Assembly (NCBI GenBank): GCA_026390755.1
Contig: JAPLFI010000075.1
Location: 1 to 37,082, forward strand
Source of the DNA: Ignavibacteriota bacterium
GTDB taxonomy: Bacteria; Bacteroidota; Ignavibacteria; Tepidaquicellales; Tepidaquicellaceae
Reading direction: 5' to 3'
Length of the DNA: 37,082 nt
Shown in pieces: positions 1-8,102 of the stretch (positions are counted from its first letter, which is position 1; each line of letters opens with the position of its first letter). The notes beneath the pieces are model-generated. The model made no database searches. It had not been told where the DNA came from and saw only the letters and a program-made list of their open reading frames with translations. Position numbers and translations under genes: made by a program.

Positions 1-1
1 C

Positions 2-235
2 TCACAAATAAAAGATAATTTCATATTAACGGAGATAACCGACAATGGAAGCGGCATATCTGAAGAAGTTATAGGGAATATATTCAAGCCGTTCTTTTCC
101 ACGAAAGGGTACGGAAAGGGAACCGGTCTCGGATTAGCGTTCGCCGAAAGAGTTGTTAAAGAGCACGGCGGAAAAATTGAAGTCGTTTCAAAAAAAGAAA
201 AAGGCACAACCTTAAGAATATTTTTGCCGCAGTGA
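2..235 (+). CDS. Sensor histidine kinase, C-terminal ATPase end (partial)
   Basis: This is the 3' end of a gene that begins left of the window; 77 codons and a TGA stop are present. The translation shows the end of a HATPase_c domain: the G1 box DNGSGI, an F-box-like KPFFSTK, and the G2 box GKGTGLGLA, followed by the usual short C-terminal strand. In the family this domain binds ATP and phosphorylates a histidine in the DHp domain, which lies outside the window. It directly precedes a sigma-54 response regulator on the same strand, so it is probably the cognate kinase. Sensor and membrane parts cannot be seen, so the signal is unknown. Confidence 0.9.
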   Translation, partial: SQIKDNFILTEITDNGSGISEEVIGNIFKPFFSTKGYGKGTGLGLAFAERVVKEHGGKIEVVSKKEKGTTLRIFLPQ

Positions 236-251
236 GAACTTTGTTCAATGT

Positions 252-330
252 TAAGTATTTCAATGTTAAGTGTTAAGGATAAATATTTAACATTTGAAAA
301 TTTTTCATTTAAAATTGGAAATAAGTGTTA
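252..330. repeat. Dispersed GTTAAGT/AACATTT intergenic repeat, copy 1
   Basis: The gap between the kinase and the regulator holds copies of ATGTTAAGT, then AATATTTAACATTTGAAA, then AAATAAGTGTTA. The same blocks in the same order occur at 7945-8056 between two cytochrome-region genes. GTTAAGT is a rotation of the reverse complement of AACACTT, the unit of the arrays at 29381 and 35051, so this looks like a degenerate member of one repeat family. No function is evident. Confidence 0.6.
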
Positions 331-348
331 GTACAACGATAAACAAGA

Positions 349-1701
349 GTGAAAAAGAATATAAAAATACTTTTAATAGATGATGAGCCGAATTCAACGC
401 AATTTTTAAGAAAAGCGCTGATAAAGAAGGGGTTTGACATTGTCGAAGAAAATGACAGTCTCAGGGCAAAGGAACTCATACTTGAAAATTATTTCGATAT
501 TATTATATCCGATCTTCAAATGCCGGGAATATCCGGTCTTGAACTTTTAAAGGTCAAACCAAAAAACACTTTATTTATTATGATTACAGGTTACGGCTCG
601 GTTAATTCCGCCGTTGAATCTATGAAACTGGGTGCATTTGACTATGTAAACAAGCCTTTTAACCTTGAGGAGTTTTTAATGAAAGTTGATAAGGCGGCGG
701 ATAAAATTATGATGACGAATGAGATACGCAGCCTTAAAACGCTTGTTCATAGCAAACAACCATACAGCAACATCATAGGAACGAGCAAAAGAATGTCGGA
801 GGTGTATGATTTTATTGACAGGACATCCAAAGTTAATGTAAACATTCTTATAAACGGGCAGAGCGGGACGGGTAAGGAACTTGTTGCGCGGGCGATACAC
901 CTATCAGGAGAAAGAAAGAATGAATCTTTTATTGCTATAAATTGCAGTGCGATACCTGAAAACCTTCTTGAAAGCGAGTTATTCGGACATGTAAAGGGTG
1001 CCTTTACGGGAGCTACCGAAAATCAAAAGGGTGTCTTTGAACAGGCAGATAACGGCACTCTATTTCTTGATGAAATTGCCGAGATGCCCTATCAGCTTCA
1101 GGCGAAATTATTAAGGGTTCTGGAAACGTGGGAAATTAAACCGATTGGCAGTGATAAAATTAAAAAAATTGACGTGCGCCTTATCTCGGCAACGAACCAG
1201 AATCTCAGTGAATTTATTTCGGCTAAAGCTTTCAGGGAGGATTTATATTACAGAATCTCTACAGTTTCAATAATGCTTCCCAGCCTGAATGAAAGGGCAA
1301 GCGATATTCCCGCGCTTACAAATTATTATTTAAATATACTTTCACAGAAATTCAGGAAGAAACTTAGAATTACACCCGAAGCCCTGAATTTACTGATGCA
1401 GCATAATTACAAGGGAAACGTCAGAGAACTTGAGAATATACTTGAGCAAGCGGCTATAACAACAACGAATGATTTAATCGAAATCAACCACTTTGCATTC
1501 CCCAAAAGCTTTCGTCAGGATCAGAATATTCTCAATGATTGTCTGAACAGAGCTGACAATATTAGTTTAAAGAATCTCGAGAAAATTTACATAAAAAAAA
1601 TACTCGACGGAGTTAATGGTAACAAGAGTAAAGCCTCGGAAATATTAGGTATAGACAGAAAAACGCTTTACAATAAAATTAGTGAGTATAATTTACAATA
1701 G
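349..1701 (+). CDS. NtrC-family sigma-54-dependent response regulator
   Basis: This 450-residue protein has the standard three-part layout of a bacterial enhancer-binding protein. The receiver domain (about 4-120) has acidic residues D11-D12, phospho-acceptor D55 in SDLQMPG, T80 and K102. The AAA+ domain (about 143-380) has Walker A GQSGTGKE at 170-177, the sigma-54 contact loop GAFTGA at 217-222 and Walker B LFLDE ending at 242. A Fis-type helix-turn-helix lies at about 413-447. The GTG at 349 is the start that fits, since the receiver begins at once. In the family, phosphorylation drives ring assembly and opening of sigma-54 promoters. A sigma-54-like site lies 77 bp downstream, ahead of the cytochrome genes, so these are plausible targets; that link is inference. 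Confidence 0.95.
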   Translation: MKKNIKILLIDDEPNSTQFLRKALIKKGFDIVEENDSLRAKELILENYFDIIISDLQMPGISGLELLKVKPKNTLFIMITGYGSVNSAVESMKLGAFDYVNKPFNLEEFLMKVDKAADKIMMTNEIRSLKTLVHSKQPYSNIIGTSKRMSEVYDFIDRTSKVNVNILINGQSGTGKELVARAIHLSGERKNESFIAINCSAIPENLLESELFGHVKGAFTGATENQKGVFEQADNGTLFLDEIAEMPYQLQAKLLRVLETWEIKPIGSDKIKKIDVRLISATNQNLSEFISAKAFREDLYYRISTVSIMLPSLNERASDIPALTNYYLNILSQKFRKKLRITPEALNLLMQHNYKGNVRELENILEQAAITTTNDLIEINHFAFPKSFRQDQNILNDCLNRADNISLKNLEKIYIKKILDGVNGNKSKASEILGIDRKTLYNKISEYNLQ

Positions 1702-1777
1702 TTTGTGTAATAAATCCCCACAGGCAGAATAAAAGGTCTTAAAAACGTCATTTTTTGCAATATCACACGTCATTTCT

Positions 1778-1794
1778 TTGGTATGGTTATTGCA
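1778..1794 (+). promoter_or_regulatory. Candidate sigma-54 (-24/-12) promoter
   Basis: The sequence TTGGTATGGTTATTGCA keeps the two invariant dinucleotides of a sigma-54 promoter, GG at 1780-1781 and GC at 1792-1793, separated by exactly 10 bp, and its -12 half is the consensus TTGCA. The -24 half is weaker (TGGTAT against TGGCAC). Just upstream the 9-mer ACGTCATTT occurs twice, at 1745-1753 and 1767-1775, 22 bp apart, which could be activator half sites although they are nearer than usual. It faces the receiver-like and cytochrome genes and follows a sigma-54 activator gene. This was found by eye and chance occurrence is possible. Confidence 0.35.
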
Positions 1795-1811
1795 GTCACA
1801 ATCAATGGATG

Positions 1812-1825
1812 ACCCGCAAGCGGGT
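1812..1825. repeat. Short GC-rich palindrome ACCCGC-AA-GCGGGT
   Basis: This is a perfect 6-bp inverted repeat with a 2-base centre in otherwise AT-rich intergenic DNA. It lies just after the predicted start point of the candidate sigma-54 promoter, so it would be in the 5' leader of that transcript. It could equally be a remnant of a dispersed palindrome like the one at 17596-17614. Confidence 0.5.
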
Positions 1826-1866
1826 GGCACTATGTAAGATTAAAAATTAAAGTTTAGAAAACTTAG

Positions 1867-1892
1867 AAAAAGTACTGAACAGTACCTTTTTT
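1867..1892 (+). terminator. Terminator-like hairpin before the receiver-like gene
   Basis: The inverted repeat GTACTG-AA-CAGTAC (1872-1885) is preceded by five A and followed by C and six T, giving an A/T-extended hairpin with a U tract. It lies 166 bp after the regulator's stop and 34 bp before the GTG of the next gene. It may end the regulator transcript, or act as a leader hairpin if transcription starts near 1805. The GC content of the stem is low, so termination strength is uncertain. Confidence 0.4.
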
Positions 1893-1925
1893 GTGGTAAG
1901 AAAAAACTTCAAACTATAAACAATT

Positions 1926-2354
1926 GTGAAGGAATTCGAAGAATTTTTTAGGGTGCAAATATTCAGTCTGACTCCGAATATATGCCAGTTGATAAGAAAA
2001 ATGCTTGAAAAATACAATTTTAAGCATGATTGCATTCGAATTAATGAAGATATAATAAGCGATCCGAAAAAGTTCTGCAGTCAAAGAACTTTTTTAGATA
2101 GTCTCGATAGTTTAGTTGGGAAATTAGACTGTATAATACTTGATAAGGATATAGACAGTGCTGTAAAACAAATAATTGTAGAAAAATTCAACAAAACAGA
2201 CATTATTTGTTTGCCGTCTTTGAATGAACCAGAAATATTACCATATAAAAACGTAAAACATATATCCGAGCCATTCAGATTAAGCGAATTAGAAGAAGTT
2301 TTATTGGAATTATATAATAATAAGAAGAAGAGTGAAACTGATACTGATACCTAA
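1926..2354 (+). CDS. Divergent receiver-like domain protein
   Basis: This 142-residue protein has no clear family assignment, but its pattern matches a CheY-like receiver. An opening strand VQIFSLTPN is followed by a helix, a central strand DCIILDKDID places an aspartate where the phospho-acceptor would sit, and the end reads HISEPFRLSELEEVLLELY, like the K-P-F-x-x-x-x-L end of receivers but with Glu in place of the conserved Lys. The acidic pair near the N-terminus is missing (SLTPN). This suggests a pseudo-receiver or protein-interaction module. It starts with GTG and its last 23 bases overlap the first cytochrome gene, which implies translational coupling. A role in controlling the cytochrome operon is inference. 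Confidence 0.6.
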   Translation: MKEFEEFFRVQIFSLTPNICQLIRKMLEKYNFKHDCIRINEDIISDPKKFCSQRTFLDSLDSLVGKLDCIILDKDIDSAVKQIIVEKFNKTDIICLPSLNEPEILPYKNVKHISEPFRLSELEEVLLELYNNKKKSETDTDT

Positions 2355-4290
2355 GACAATACTTTTTAAGATTCTGCGATATAATAAAAGGATTGCGGCG
2401 TTTATTCTCATCGCGGCTTTTACAGCTATATTATTTCTGGTTCTCATGAATTCAGGGTTGATAAAGGCAAAAGGCTCAGACGATTGTCTTGTCTGTCATG
2501 ATGATAAAGATCTGACGATGGAAAAAAACGGAAAAAAGATTTCACTTTACATTAACGGAAAAGTTTATGGTAAATCAATTCATGGAAGCTTTGACTGTAA
2601 AGACTGTCACGAAGGATACAATCCTGAAGCAATGCCCCACAACCCCTCCAAAAAAGAAATTAATTGTCTTTCCTGTCACGACAACGTAAAATCATCTGCC
2701 GACAATGTACACAAGAACCAGAAGTGCAGTGCTTGTCACAATCCGCATGATACGAAGCCGGTAAAAAAAAGTTCTGCGAAAGACCAGACAAAAATAAATT
2801 CTGAAAACTGTCTCGGTTGTCACAAGAATAAAAATGTTCAGTCATACTTAAAAAGCGCTCATTCGAAAAAGAACGTCGGCTGCGAAGGCTGTCATAAGGG
2901 CGGACACGAAGTCAAAAAAATAAATAAAAACGACGCAACACAAATTTGCGGCAGATGCCACGGGAATCACCAGAAAGAATTCAATAACAGCATACACCAG
3001 ACAGTACTTAAAGAAGGCAACGCAAAGGCGCCTAACTGTGTTGACTGCCATGGTTCTCATAACATAATCGGCAGTAAGTTTTCAATTGAATCACAGTCCT
3101 GCCTGAAATGCCATCTTGATGAAAAACTCTTTCCCGGAGAAGAGCGCGGCTCGGCGAAGTTTGTATCGCAGTATAAAACCAGCATACACAGTTCGATTAT
3201 GAAAGACGGTAATCCTGCGGCGGGATGTTCGGACTGTCACGGAAACCATACGATAGAGGGCGGAGAAGTTCTGAGAGACAAGAGAAAAAGAATAACAGAA
3301 GCCTGCAATAAATGTCATCCGGGCGTGATGGATAAATACAAACATTCGGCACACGGAACGGAAATGCTGAAAAACAATCCGAAGGCGCCGATGTGCATGG
3401 ACTGTCACGGCGAACACGACATAAAAGCGACACTTTCATCCGATGAATTCTCAAAGATAAATCAGGTTGAAATGTGTCTGAAATGTCATCAGGATCAGAA
3501 ACTGCCTCATAAGAATTACAAGGGAGAGGAAGTGCTGATAAGCAATTACAAAGATAGTTATCACTACCGTGCCCTGAAAGAAGGCAAGACCAATGCGGCG
3601 ACCTGTTCGGACTGCCACGGAAGCCACGAAATGAAAAAATACGATGACCCTGCTTCGAAAATTTCAAAGCAGAATATTCAGCAGACATGCGGGCAATCCA
3701 ACTGCCACATAAAACAGCTCAGCGAATACGTCGGAAGTGTTCATGAAACAGCAATAAGAGAAAAAAATAATTATGATTCACCGAACTGCACGAACTGCCA
3801 CGGCAATCATCAGATTATGAAAAATAACGAAACCGGCAGTCAGCTTTCAAGCTCAAAGGGGCTTGTACAGCTCTGTTCAGGCTGTCATAATTCAGTAGAA
3901 TTAGTACGGAAATATAATCTTCCGACCGGTAGAATAAATTCATATAATGACAGTTTTCATGGTTTGGCGGTAAGGGGCGGCTCGAAAACGGCGGCTAACT
4001 GTGAAAGCTGTCACGGTTACCATAATGTAAGGAATTCAAAAGATTCGACTTCCTCAATCAACAAGAAGAATCTTCCGCAGACCTGCGGTAAATGCCATCC
4101 GGGCGCAAACGATGCATTTCTGAATACGGCAATACACGTAACAGATTTCAAGAACGAATCACCCTGGGTTTTCTGGACAACAAGGTTTTATATGATTATG
4201 ATAATAATGACAATCGGAGGAATGATTCTGCATAATATACTGGATCTCAGAAAAAAAGTTCAGGAAAAAAATGCGAAAAAAAATCATTAA
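2332..4290 (+). CDS. 19-heme membrane-anchored c-type cytochrome
   Basis: This 652-residue protein has an N-terminal membrane segment (about 20-40), a long periplasmic heme region (52-589) and a second membrane segment near the C-terminus (about 617-637). I count 18 CxxCH motifs plus one CX4CH (CGQSNCH), so 19 c-type hemes. Many are followed by G-x-H, giving repeated CxxCHGxH units as in cytochrome c3/doubleCXXCH proteins. The C-terminal anchor and the cytochrome b gene 24 bp downstream resemble the CbcL-type arrangement, where a multiheme domain is joined to a di-heme cytochrome b to oxidise menaquinol; here the two are separate genes. The GTG start at 2332 follows a GAAGAAGAG stretch inside the preceding gene. 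Confidence 0.92.
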   Translation: MKLILIPKTILFKILRYNKRIAAFILIAAFTAILFLVLMNSGLIKAKGSDDCLVCHDDKDLTMEKNGKKISLYINGKVYGKSIHGSFDCKDCHEGYNPEAMPHNPSKKEINCLSCHDNVKSSADNVHKNQKCSACHNPHDTKPVKKSSAKDQTKINSENCLGCHKNKNVQSYLKSAHSKKNVGCEGCHKGGHEVKKINKNDATQICGRCHGNHQKEFNNSIHQTVLKEGNAKAPNCVDCHGSHNIIGSKFSIESQSCLKCHLDEKLFPGEERGSAKFVSQYKTSIHSSIMKDGNPAAGCSDCHGNHTIEGGEVLRDKRKRITEACNKCHPGVMDKYKHSAHGTEMLKNNPKAPMCMDCHGEHDIKATLSSDEFSKINQVEMCLKCHQDQKLPHKNYKGEEVLISNYKDSYHYRALKEGKTNAATCSDCHGSHEMKKYDDPASKISKQNIQQTCGQSNCHIKQLSEYVGSVHETAIREKNNYDSPNCTNCHGNHQIMKNNETGSQLSSSKGLVQLCSGCHNSVELVRKYNLPTGRINSYNDSFHGLAVRGGSKTAANCESCHGYHNVRNSKDSTSSINKKNLPQTCGKCHPGANDAFLNTAIHVTDFKNESPWVFWTTRFYMIMIIMTIGGMILHNILDLRKKVQEKNAKKNH

Positions 4291-4314
4291 ACAAGAAAAG
4301 GTATCAAGCACAAT

Positions 4315-5085
4315 ATGTCTCAAAACACGCAGGAAGAAAAGTTTATAAGAATGACGCTGAATGAAAGAATTCAGCATTTATGTCTTCTGACTTCTTTCAT
4401 AACACTCGTAATTACGGGGTTCGCTTTGAAATTCCCCGAGGCTTTATGGGTGCAGTGGTCGCGCAGTCTGCTCGGTGAAGGTGCGTTTGAATTCAGAGGG
4501 ATACTTCACAGGATAGCGGCGGTGGTAATGGTGGCGGTATCAGTTTATCACCTGTTTTATATTTCTTTCACACCGAGGGGCAGAAAATTAGTCAGAGATT
4601 TATGGTTCGGGTTATCGGATATAACAGACTTAAAAAACAGTTTTTTGTATTTAATCGGAAGGACAACTGAGCGCCCGCTCTTCGGACGGTTCAGTTATAT
4701 AGAAAAAGCTGAATACTGGGCTGTAGTATGGGGTACGGTTGTAATGGGAATAACGGGCAGTTTACTTTGGTTTGTTGACATATTTCTCCCGGTAATTTCG
4801 AATTCCGGTATGGAAATATCAACTGCGATACATTATTACGAAGCCATACTTGCGAGTCTTGCAATTTTAGTCTGGCATTTCTATTTTATTATTTTCAATC
4901 CCGATGTTTACCCGATGAATAAAGCCTGGTTAACCGGTACGCTGACTCGGGAGGAAATGGAACACGAGCACCCGCTTGAGCTGGAAGAGATTGAGAAATC
5001 ACGCGAGGCAGAGGATTCCGGCACAGCAGAGCTTAAGAAAGTTCTGCCTGAGGATGATGAATCAACGGAAAACTATGAGAGTTAA
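4315..5085 (+). CDS. Di-heme cytochrome b (HydC/FdnI type) membrane subunit
   Basis: This 256-residue protein has four membrane segments (about 21-40, 63-83, 135-158, 174-194). Histidines inside or beside them, H21, H65, H79, H173 and H188, are placed as in hydrogenase/formate dehydrogenase gamma-type cytochromes b (PF01292 group), which carry two b hemes and exchange electrons with the quinone pool. The tail after about 215 is acidic and probably disordered. It follows the 19-heme gene by 24 bp and precedes the NapC/NirT-like gene by 49 bp, so it most likely forms the quinone-facing part of a cytochrome bc-type complex. Direction of electron flow cannot be read from sequence. Confidence 0.88.
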   Translation: MSQNTQEEKFIRMTLNERIQHLCLLTSFITLVITGFALKFPEALWVQWSRSLLGEGAFEFRGILHRIAAVVMVAVSVYHLFYISFTPRGRKLVRDLWFGLSDITDLKNSFLYLIGRTTERPLFGRFSYIEKAEYWAVVWGTVVMGITGSLLWFVDIFLPVISNSGMEISTAIHYYEAILASLAILVWHFYFIIFNPDVYPMNKAWLTGTLTREEMEHEHPLELEEIEKSREAEDSGTAELKKVLPEDDESTENYES

Positions 5086-5100
5086 AACTATAAGAGCTAA
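5071..5100. repeat. 15-bp tandem duplication across a stop codon
   Basis: AACTATGAGAGTTAA (5071-5085) is followed directly by AACTATAAGAGCTAA (5086-5100), differing at two positions. The first copy encodes the last four codons and the stop of the cytochrome b gene; the second lies in the 49-bp spacer. It is a local duplication with no evident function. Confidence 0.6.
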
Positions 5101-5134
5101 GAAATAACAATTTAGTACAATAAATCACAAAGGT

Positions 5135-7228
5135 ATGGAAACAAAAAAGTTCGGCGAAAGCACAGAAAATAAAGCAGGTTCAGTTAATACAGAAGACGAT
5201 ACAATTATTATCAAGAGAAAGAAAAGAAGGTTTTTTAAAAAAGTCAGAGGATTCAGAAGATTTCTGCTTTTTTTTGGTATCTGGTTTTTTGTAGCTATAG
5301 TCTTCCTTGCGGCTTCTGCGGAATATACTTCAAGACCGGGTTTTTGTCCTACCTGTCACTATATGGAACCTTTTTACCAAAGCTGGAAGACATCATCACA
5401 TAATAAAATTAATTGCGTGGAATGTCATTTTGAGCCTGGACTTTCAGGTAAGATAAAAGGAAAAATGAATGGTTTGGTACAGATAGTAAGTTATGTTTCA
5501 AGGTCTTACAAAAAAAGAAAACCATGGGCAGACATTCCGGATAATACATGTTCGAAATCCGGATGTCATGACAGGCAAGCTTCTAACGATACGACTTATG
5601 ATTTCGGTGGGATTTCTTTCAGTCATAAGAATCATCTTACGGGGCAAAAAAGGGGGAAAACACTGAAGTGTACGAGCTGTCACTCTCAGATTGTGCAGGG
5701 TTCTCACATACAGGTTACAACCACAACATGTTTTAACTGTCACTTTAAAAAGTCTGATGACCCTGAACATAAATATGATAAACTTACAGAATGCACAAAA
5801 TGCCACGATTGGAAACACAAGACGGAGGAGCAATTAGCAAGCCTGAGGTACAATCACAATATTGTCGTTAAAAATGATATTCAGTGTAATAGTTGTCATA
5901 ATAAAGTTATATCCGGAAACGGCGATGTGGGAAAAGAAAGATGTTACCAGTGCCATTTTGAAAATGAGAGAATTGACAAATACGACGATACAGAATTTAT
6001 ACACAGCACGCATATAGTGAAACATTCGGTATCTTGTTTGATGTGCCACTCGCCCATAAAACACAAAATCGAAAAAATTGATCCGAACGCACCGCCTGAT
6101 TGCGTCAGTTGTCATACGAATGCCCACTCTTCGCAGGTTAATTTATACTCAGGCGAGAACGGGTTTAATGTGGAAAAAATGCCGAGCTCGATGTACCTGA
6201 GCGGAATTAACTGCAAAGGATGCCACACATTTCACGAACTTGACAAGAGGAATATCACTACTGATAAAGCAGAAAAAAAATCCTGTGATAAATGCCACGG
6301 TGAAGGATACGGAAATCTTGTAAAGCAATGGGAAACTTCATCGGTTAAGAGACTCGGAACGATTAAATCAATTTATAACACCGCAAAAATAATTGTGAAC
6401 GCAACTAAGAGCGATAAGAAAACCGAAGCGCTTCAGAAACTCAATGAAGCCGAGCATAACATCAAAATAGTTGAAATAGGCAAAAGTGTTCATAATGTAC
6501 AGTTCGCCGACAAACTTCTTATAGGAAGTTACGGGCTGATGAATCAGGCGTTAACGCTTATAGGTTCGGCGAAGAAACTTCCGGAATTCAAGTCGAGTTC
6601 GGAATATATACCGAATGAATGTTATAACTGTCACTCCGGAATTCAGGATATTACGGTAAAGAAGTTTAACATGAACTTTTCTCATAACCGGCATATCGCT
6701 AAGGAAAAAATTGAATGCACGAAGTGCCACTCGAACGCAAATAAGCACGGGGAATTAATAATTACAAAAGAAAACTGCAATAACTGCCACCATTCACAGG
6801 CAAAGACAAACGACGTGTGCAATAAATGCCACCCGTTCCAGGTTCAGGTTTTTAACGGTAATTTCATGAATAAAAACACGCCCGATATGATGAAAGCAGG
6901 AGGAGTCGGATGCGTTGACTGTCACCTGTCGAACGATAAAGTACTGAAACCGGACAGTAAGATTTGCGCTAAATGTCACGATGCCGATTACGAAAAAATG
7001 ACAGGTGAGTGGAAAAACGATATAAAGAATCTTACGGGTGCTATTAACAGTGAAATATCAAAGATGAACACAGCAAATTTGAGCGATGACCAGAAAAACG
7101 AAGTGGCGGAAGCGAAGAAACTTCTTGTGAAAATTAATTCAGCTCCGAGTATTTACGTTCACAATTACGGACTGGTTTCTGATCTTTTATCGGAGAAGAA
7201 ATCAAAAATGAGCAAACTGAACAAGTAA
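5135..7228 (+). CDS. 18-heme NapC/NirT-type membrane cytochrome
   Basis: This 697-residue protein has a basic N-terminus, one membrane anchor (about 43-61) and then CPTCHYMEPFYQSW and CVECHFEPG, the opening of NapC/NirT-family quinol dehydrogenases. In total there are 17 CxxCH motifs and one CX4CH (CSKSGCH). A heme-free stretch of about 110 residues after the twelfth motif separates two heme-rich blocks, and the last 75 residues are heme-free and helical. NapC/NirT proteins usually have four or five hemes, so this looks like a NapC-type head fused to long multiheme extensions that could carry electrons further into the periplasm. ATG with a nearby AAAGG supports the start. Confidence 0.92.
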   Translation: METKKFGESTENKAGSVNTEDDTIIIKRKKRRFFKKVRGFRRFLLFFGIWFFVAIVFLAASAEYTSRPGFCPTCHYMEPFYQSWKTSSHNKINCVECHFEPGLSGKIKGKMNGLVQIVSYVSRSYKKRKPWADIPDNTCSKSGCHDRQASNDTTYDFGGISFSHKNHLTGQKRGKTLKCTSCHSQIVQGSHIQVTTTTCFNCHFKKSDDPEHKYDKLTECTKCHDWKHKTEEQLASLRYNHNIVVKNDIQCNSCHNKVISGNGDVGKERCYQCHFENERIDKYDDTEFIHSTHIVKHSVSCLMCHSPIKHKIEKIDPNAPPDCVSCHTNAHSSQVNLYSGENGFNVEKMPSSMYLSGINCKGCHTFHELDKRNITTDKAEKKSCDKCHGEGYGNLVKQWETSSVKRLGTIKSIYNTAKIIVNATKSDKKTEALQKLNEAEHNIKIVEIGKSVHNVQFADKLLIGSYGLMNQALTLIGSAKKLPEFKSSSEYIPNECYNCHSGIQDITVKKFNMNFSHNRHIAKEKIECTKCHSNANKHGELIITKENCNNCHHSQAKTNDVCNKCHPFQVQVFNGNFMNKNTPDMMKAGGVGCVDCHLSNDKVLKPDSKICAKCHDADYEKMTGEWKNDIKNLTGAINSEISKMNTANLSDDQKNEVAEAKKLLVKINSAPSIYVHNYGLVSDLLSEKKSKMSKLNK

Positions 7229-7383
7229 TATTTTTGTTGCAGGATAAAAGTAAATTTAATACGGTCGGTAATTCAGTTTAGAAAAAATGAAAGATAAAAA
7301 CATACAGATTATTTAAATTAATATTTTGATATTTAAAAGTAAAATCATTACTTTTCACTAAACCTTAAACTAAAAGAAAACTT

Positions 7384-7944
7384 ATGAAAAAAAATGTATT
7401 CGTAACGGCTTCAGTAGCTGTTTGTGCAGTACTTTTCTTTGTGTTATTTTCTTCGACAATTCAGTCGCACAGCGCGGGTGACTTCAAGTATGTCGGCGTA
7501 AGCAAATGCGTCACGTGTCATAAATCCGATGCGGCAGGTAAACAACTCGACATCTGGCAGAACTCAGCCCATGCAAAAGCATGGAAAACACTGGAATCAG
7601 AAGCTGCCGATAAGATTGCAAAGGACAAGGGATTCAGCACGAAAGCATCCGAAACACCGGCTTGCATAAAATGTCACGTTCTTGGAAAAGACATCAATCC
7701 CGCAGAACTTACAGATTCCTTTGATAAGGCACAGGGCGTGCAATGCGAAAGCTGTCACGGCGCCGGTTCCGAGTATAAAGCTATGTCAATCATGAAAGAC
7801 AAACCGAAAGCCATTGAAAACGGACTAATTGTTCCGTCGGACATAGCCTCTTTATGCACAGGATGCCACAATTCCGAAAGTCCGACGGCGAAGCCGTTCA
7901 ATTTCGACGAAATGTGGGCGAAAATTAAACACGCAAAACCGTAA
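7384..7944 (+). CDS. Tetraheme cytochrome c554-like periplasmic protein
   Basis: This 186-residue protein has a signal peptide (about 1-30) and four CxxCH motifs: CVTCH (42), CIKCH (94), CESCH (121) and CTGCH (158). The spacing, the conserved W-x-x-S-x-H-A after the first motif and CESCHGAGSEY resemble the cytochrome c554 family (PF13435). Such proteins shuttle electrons in the periplasm. A 155-bp AT-rich gap precedes it, long enough for its own promoter, and its 3' side is occupied by a repeat element. It is probably the soluble link between the inner-membrane and outer-membrane components; that role is inferred from position. Confidence 0.88.
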   Translation: MKKNVFVTASVAVCAVLFFVLFSSTIQSHSAGDFKYVGVSKCVTCHKSDAAGKQLDIWQNSAHAKAWKTLESEAADKIAKDKGFSTKASETPACIKCHVLGKDINPAELTDSFDKAQGVQCESCHGAGSEYKAMSIMKDKPKAIENGLIVPSDIASLCTGCHNSESPTAKPFNFDEMWAKIKHAKP

Positions 7945-8056
7945 GTTAAGTGTTAAAAGTTAAGTGTTAAGTGTTAAAAGTTGAATGTTAAGTGTAAATA
8001 TTTAACATTTGAAATATAACATTTAACATTTGACATTTGAAATAAGTGTTAAGTGA
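7945..8056. repeat. Heptamer-type GTTAAGT/AACATTT repeat, copy 2
   Basis: Starting at the stop of the tetraheme gene, the gap is filled with GTTAAGT-type units (about six, some as GTTAAAA), then AATATTTAACATTTGAAA, two or three CATTTAA/CATTTGA units in the opposite sense, and AAATAAGTGTTAAGTG. It matches the element at 252-330 in block order. GTTAAGT is the reverse complement, by rotation, of the AACACTT unit found at 29381 and 35051. Confidence 0.75.
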
Positions 8057-8102
8057 GCGGAACTTTTTCAGGCAAACACAAATTTTAAAAAAAGTTTTTA
8101 TT

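Noticed and set aside
1825-1840. TGGCAC followed by TATGTAAG as a sigma-54 site
   Set aside because: The -24 half is perfect but there is no GC at the required 10-bp distance, so it fails the invariant spacing.
3091-3688. Open frames of 108 and 163 codons on the minus strand inside the 19-heme gene
   Set aside because: They are shadows of the cytochrome coding sequence; the opposite strand has the unmistakable CxxCH pattern and no ribosome site or domain supports the minus-strand frames.
8046-8102. ATG at 8046 as the start of the barrel protein
   Set aside because: It lies in the repeat element and would put 19 extra residues ahead of a normal signal peptide that begins at 8103.
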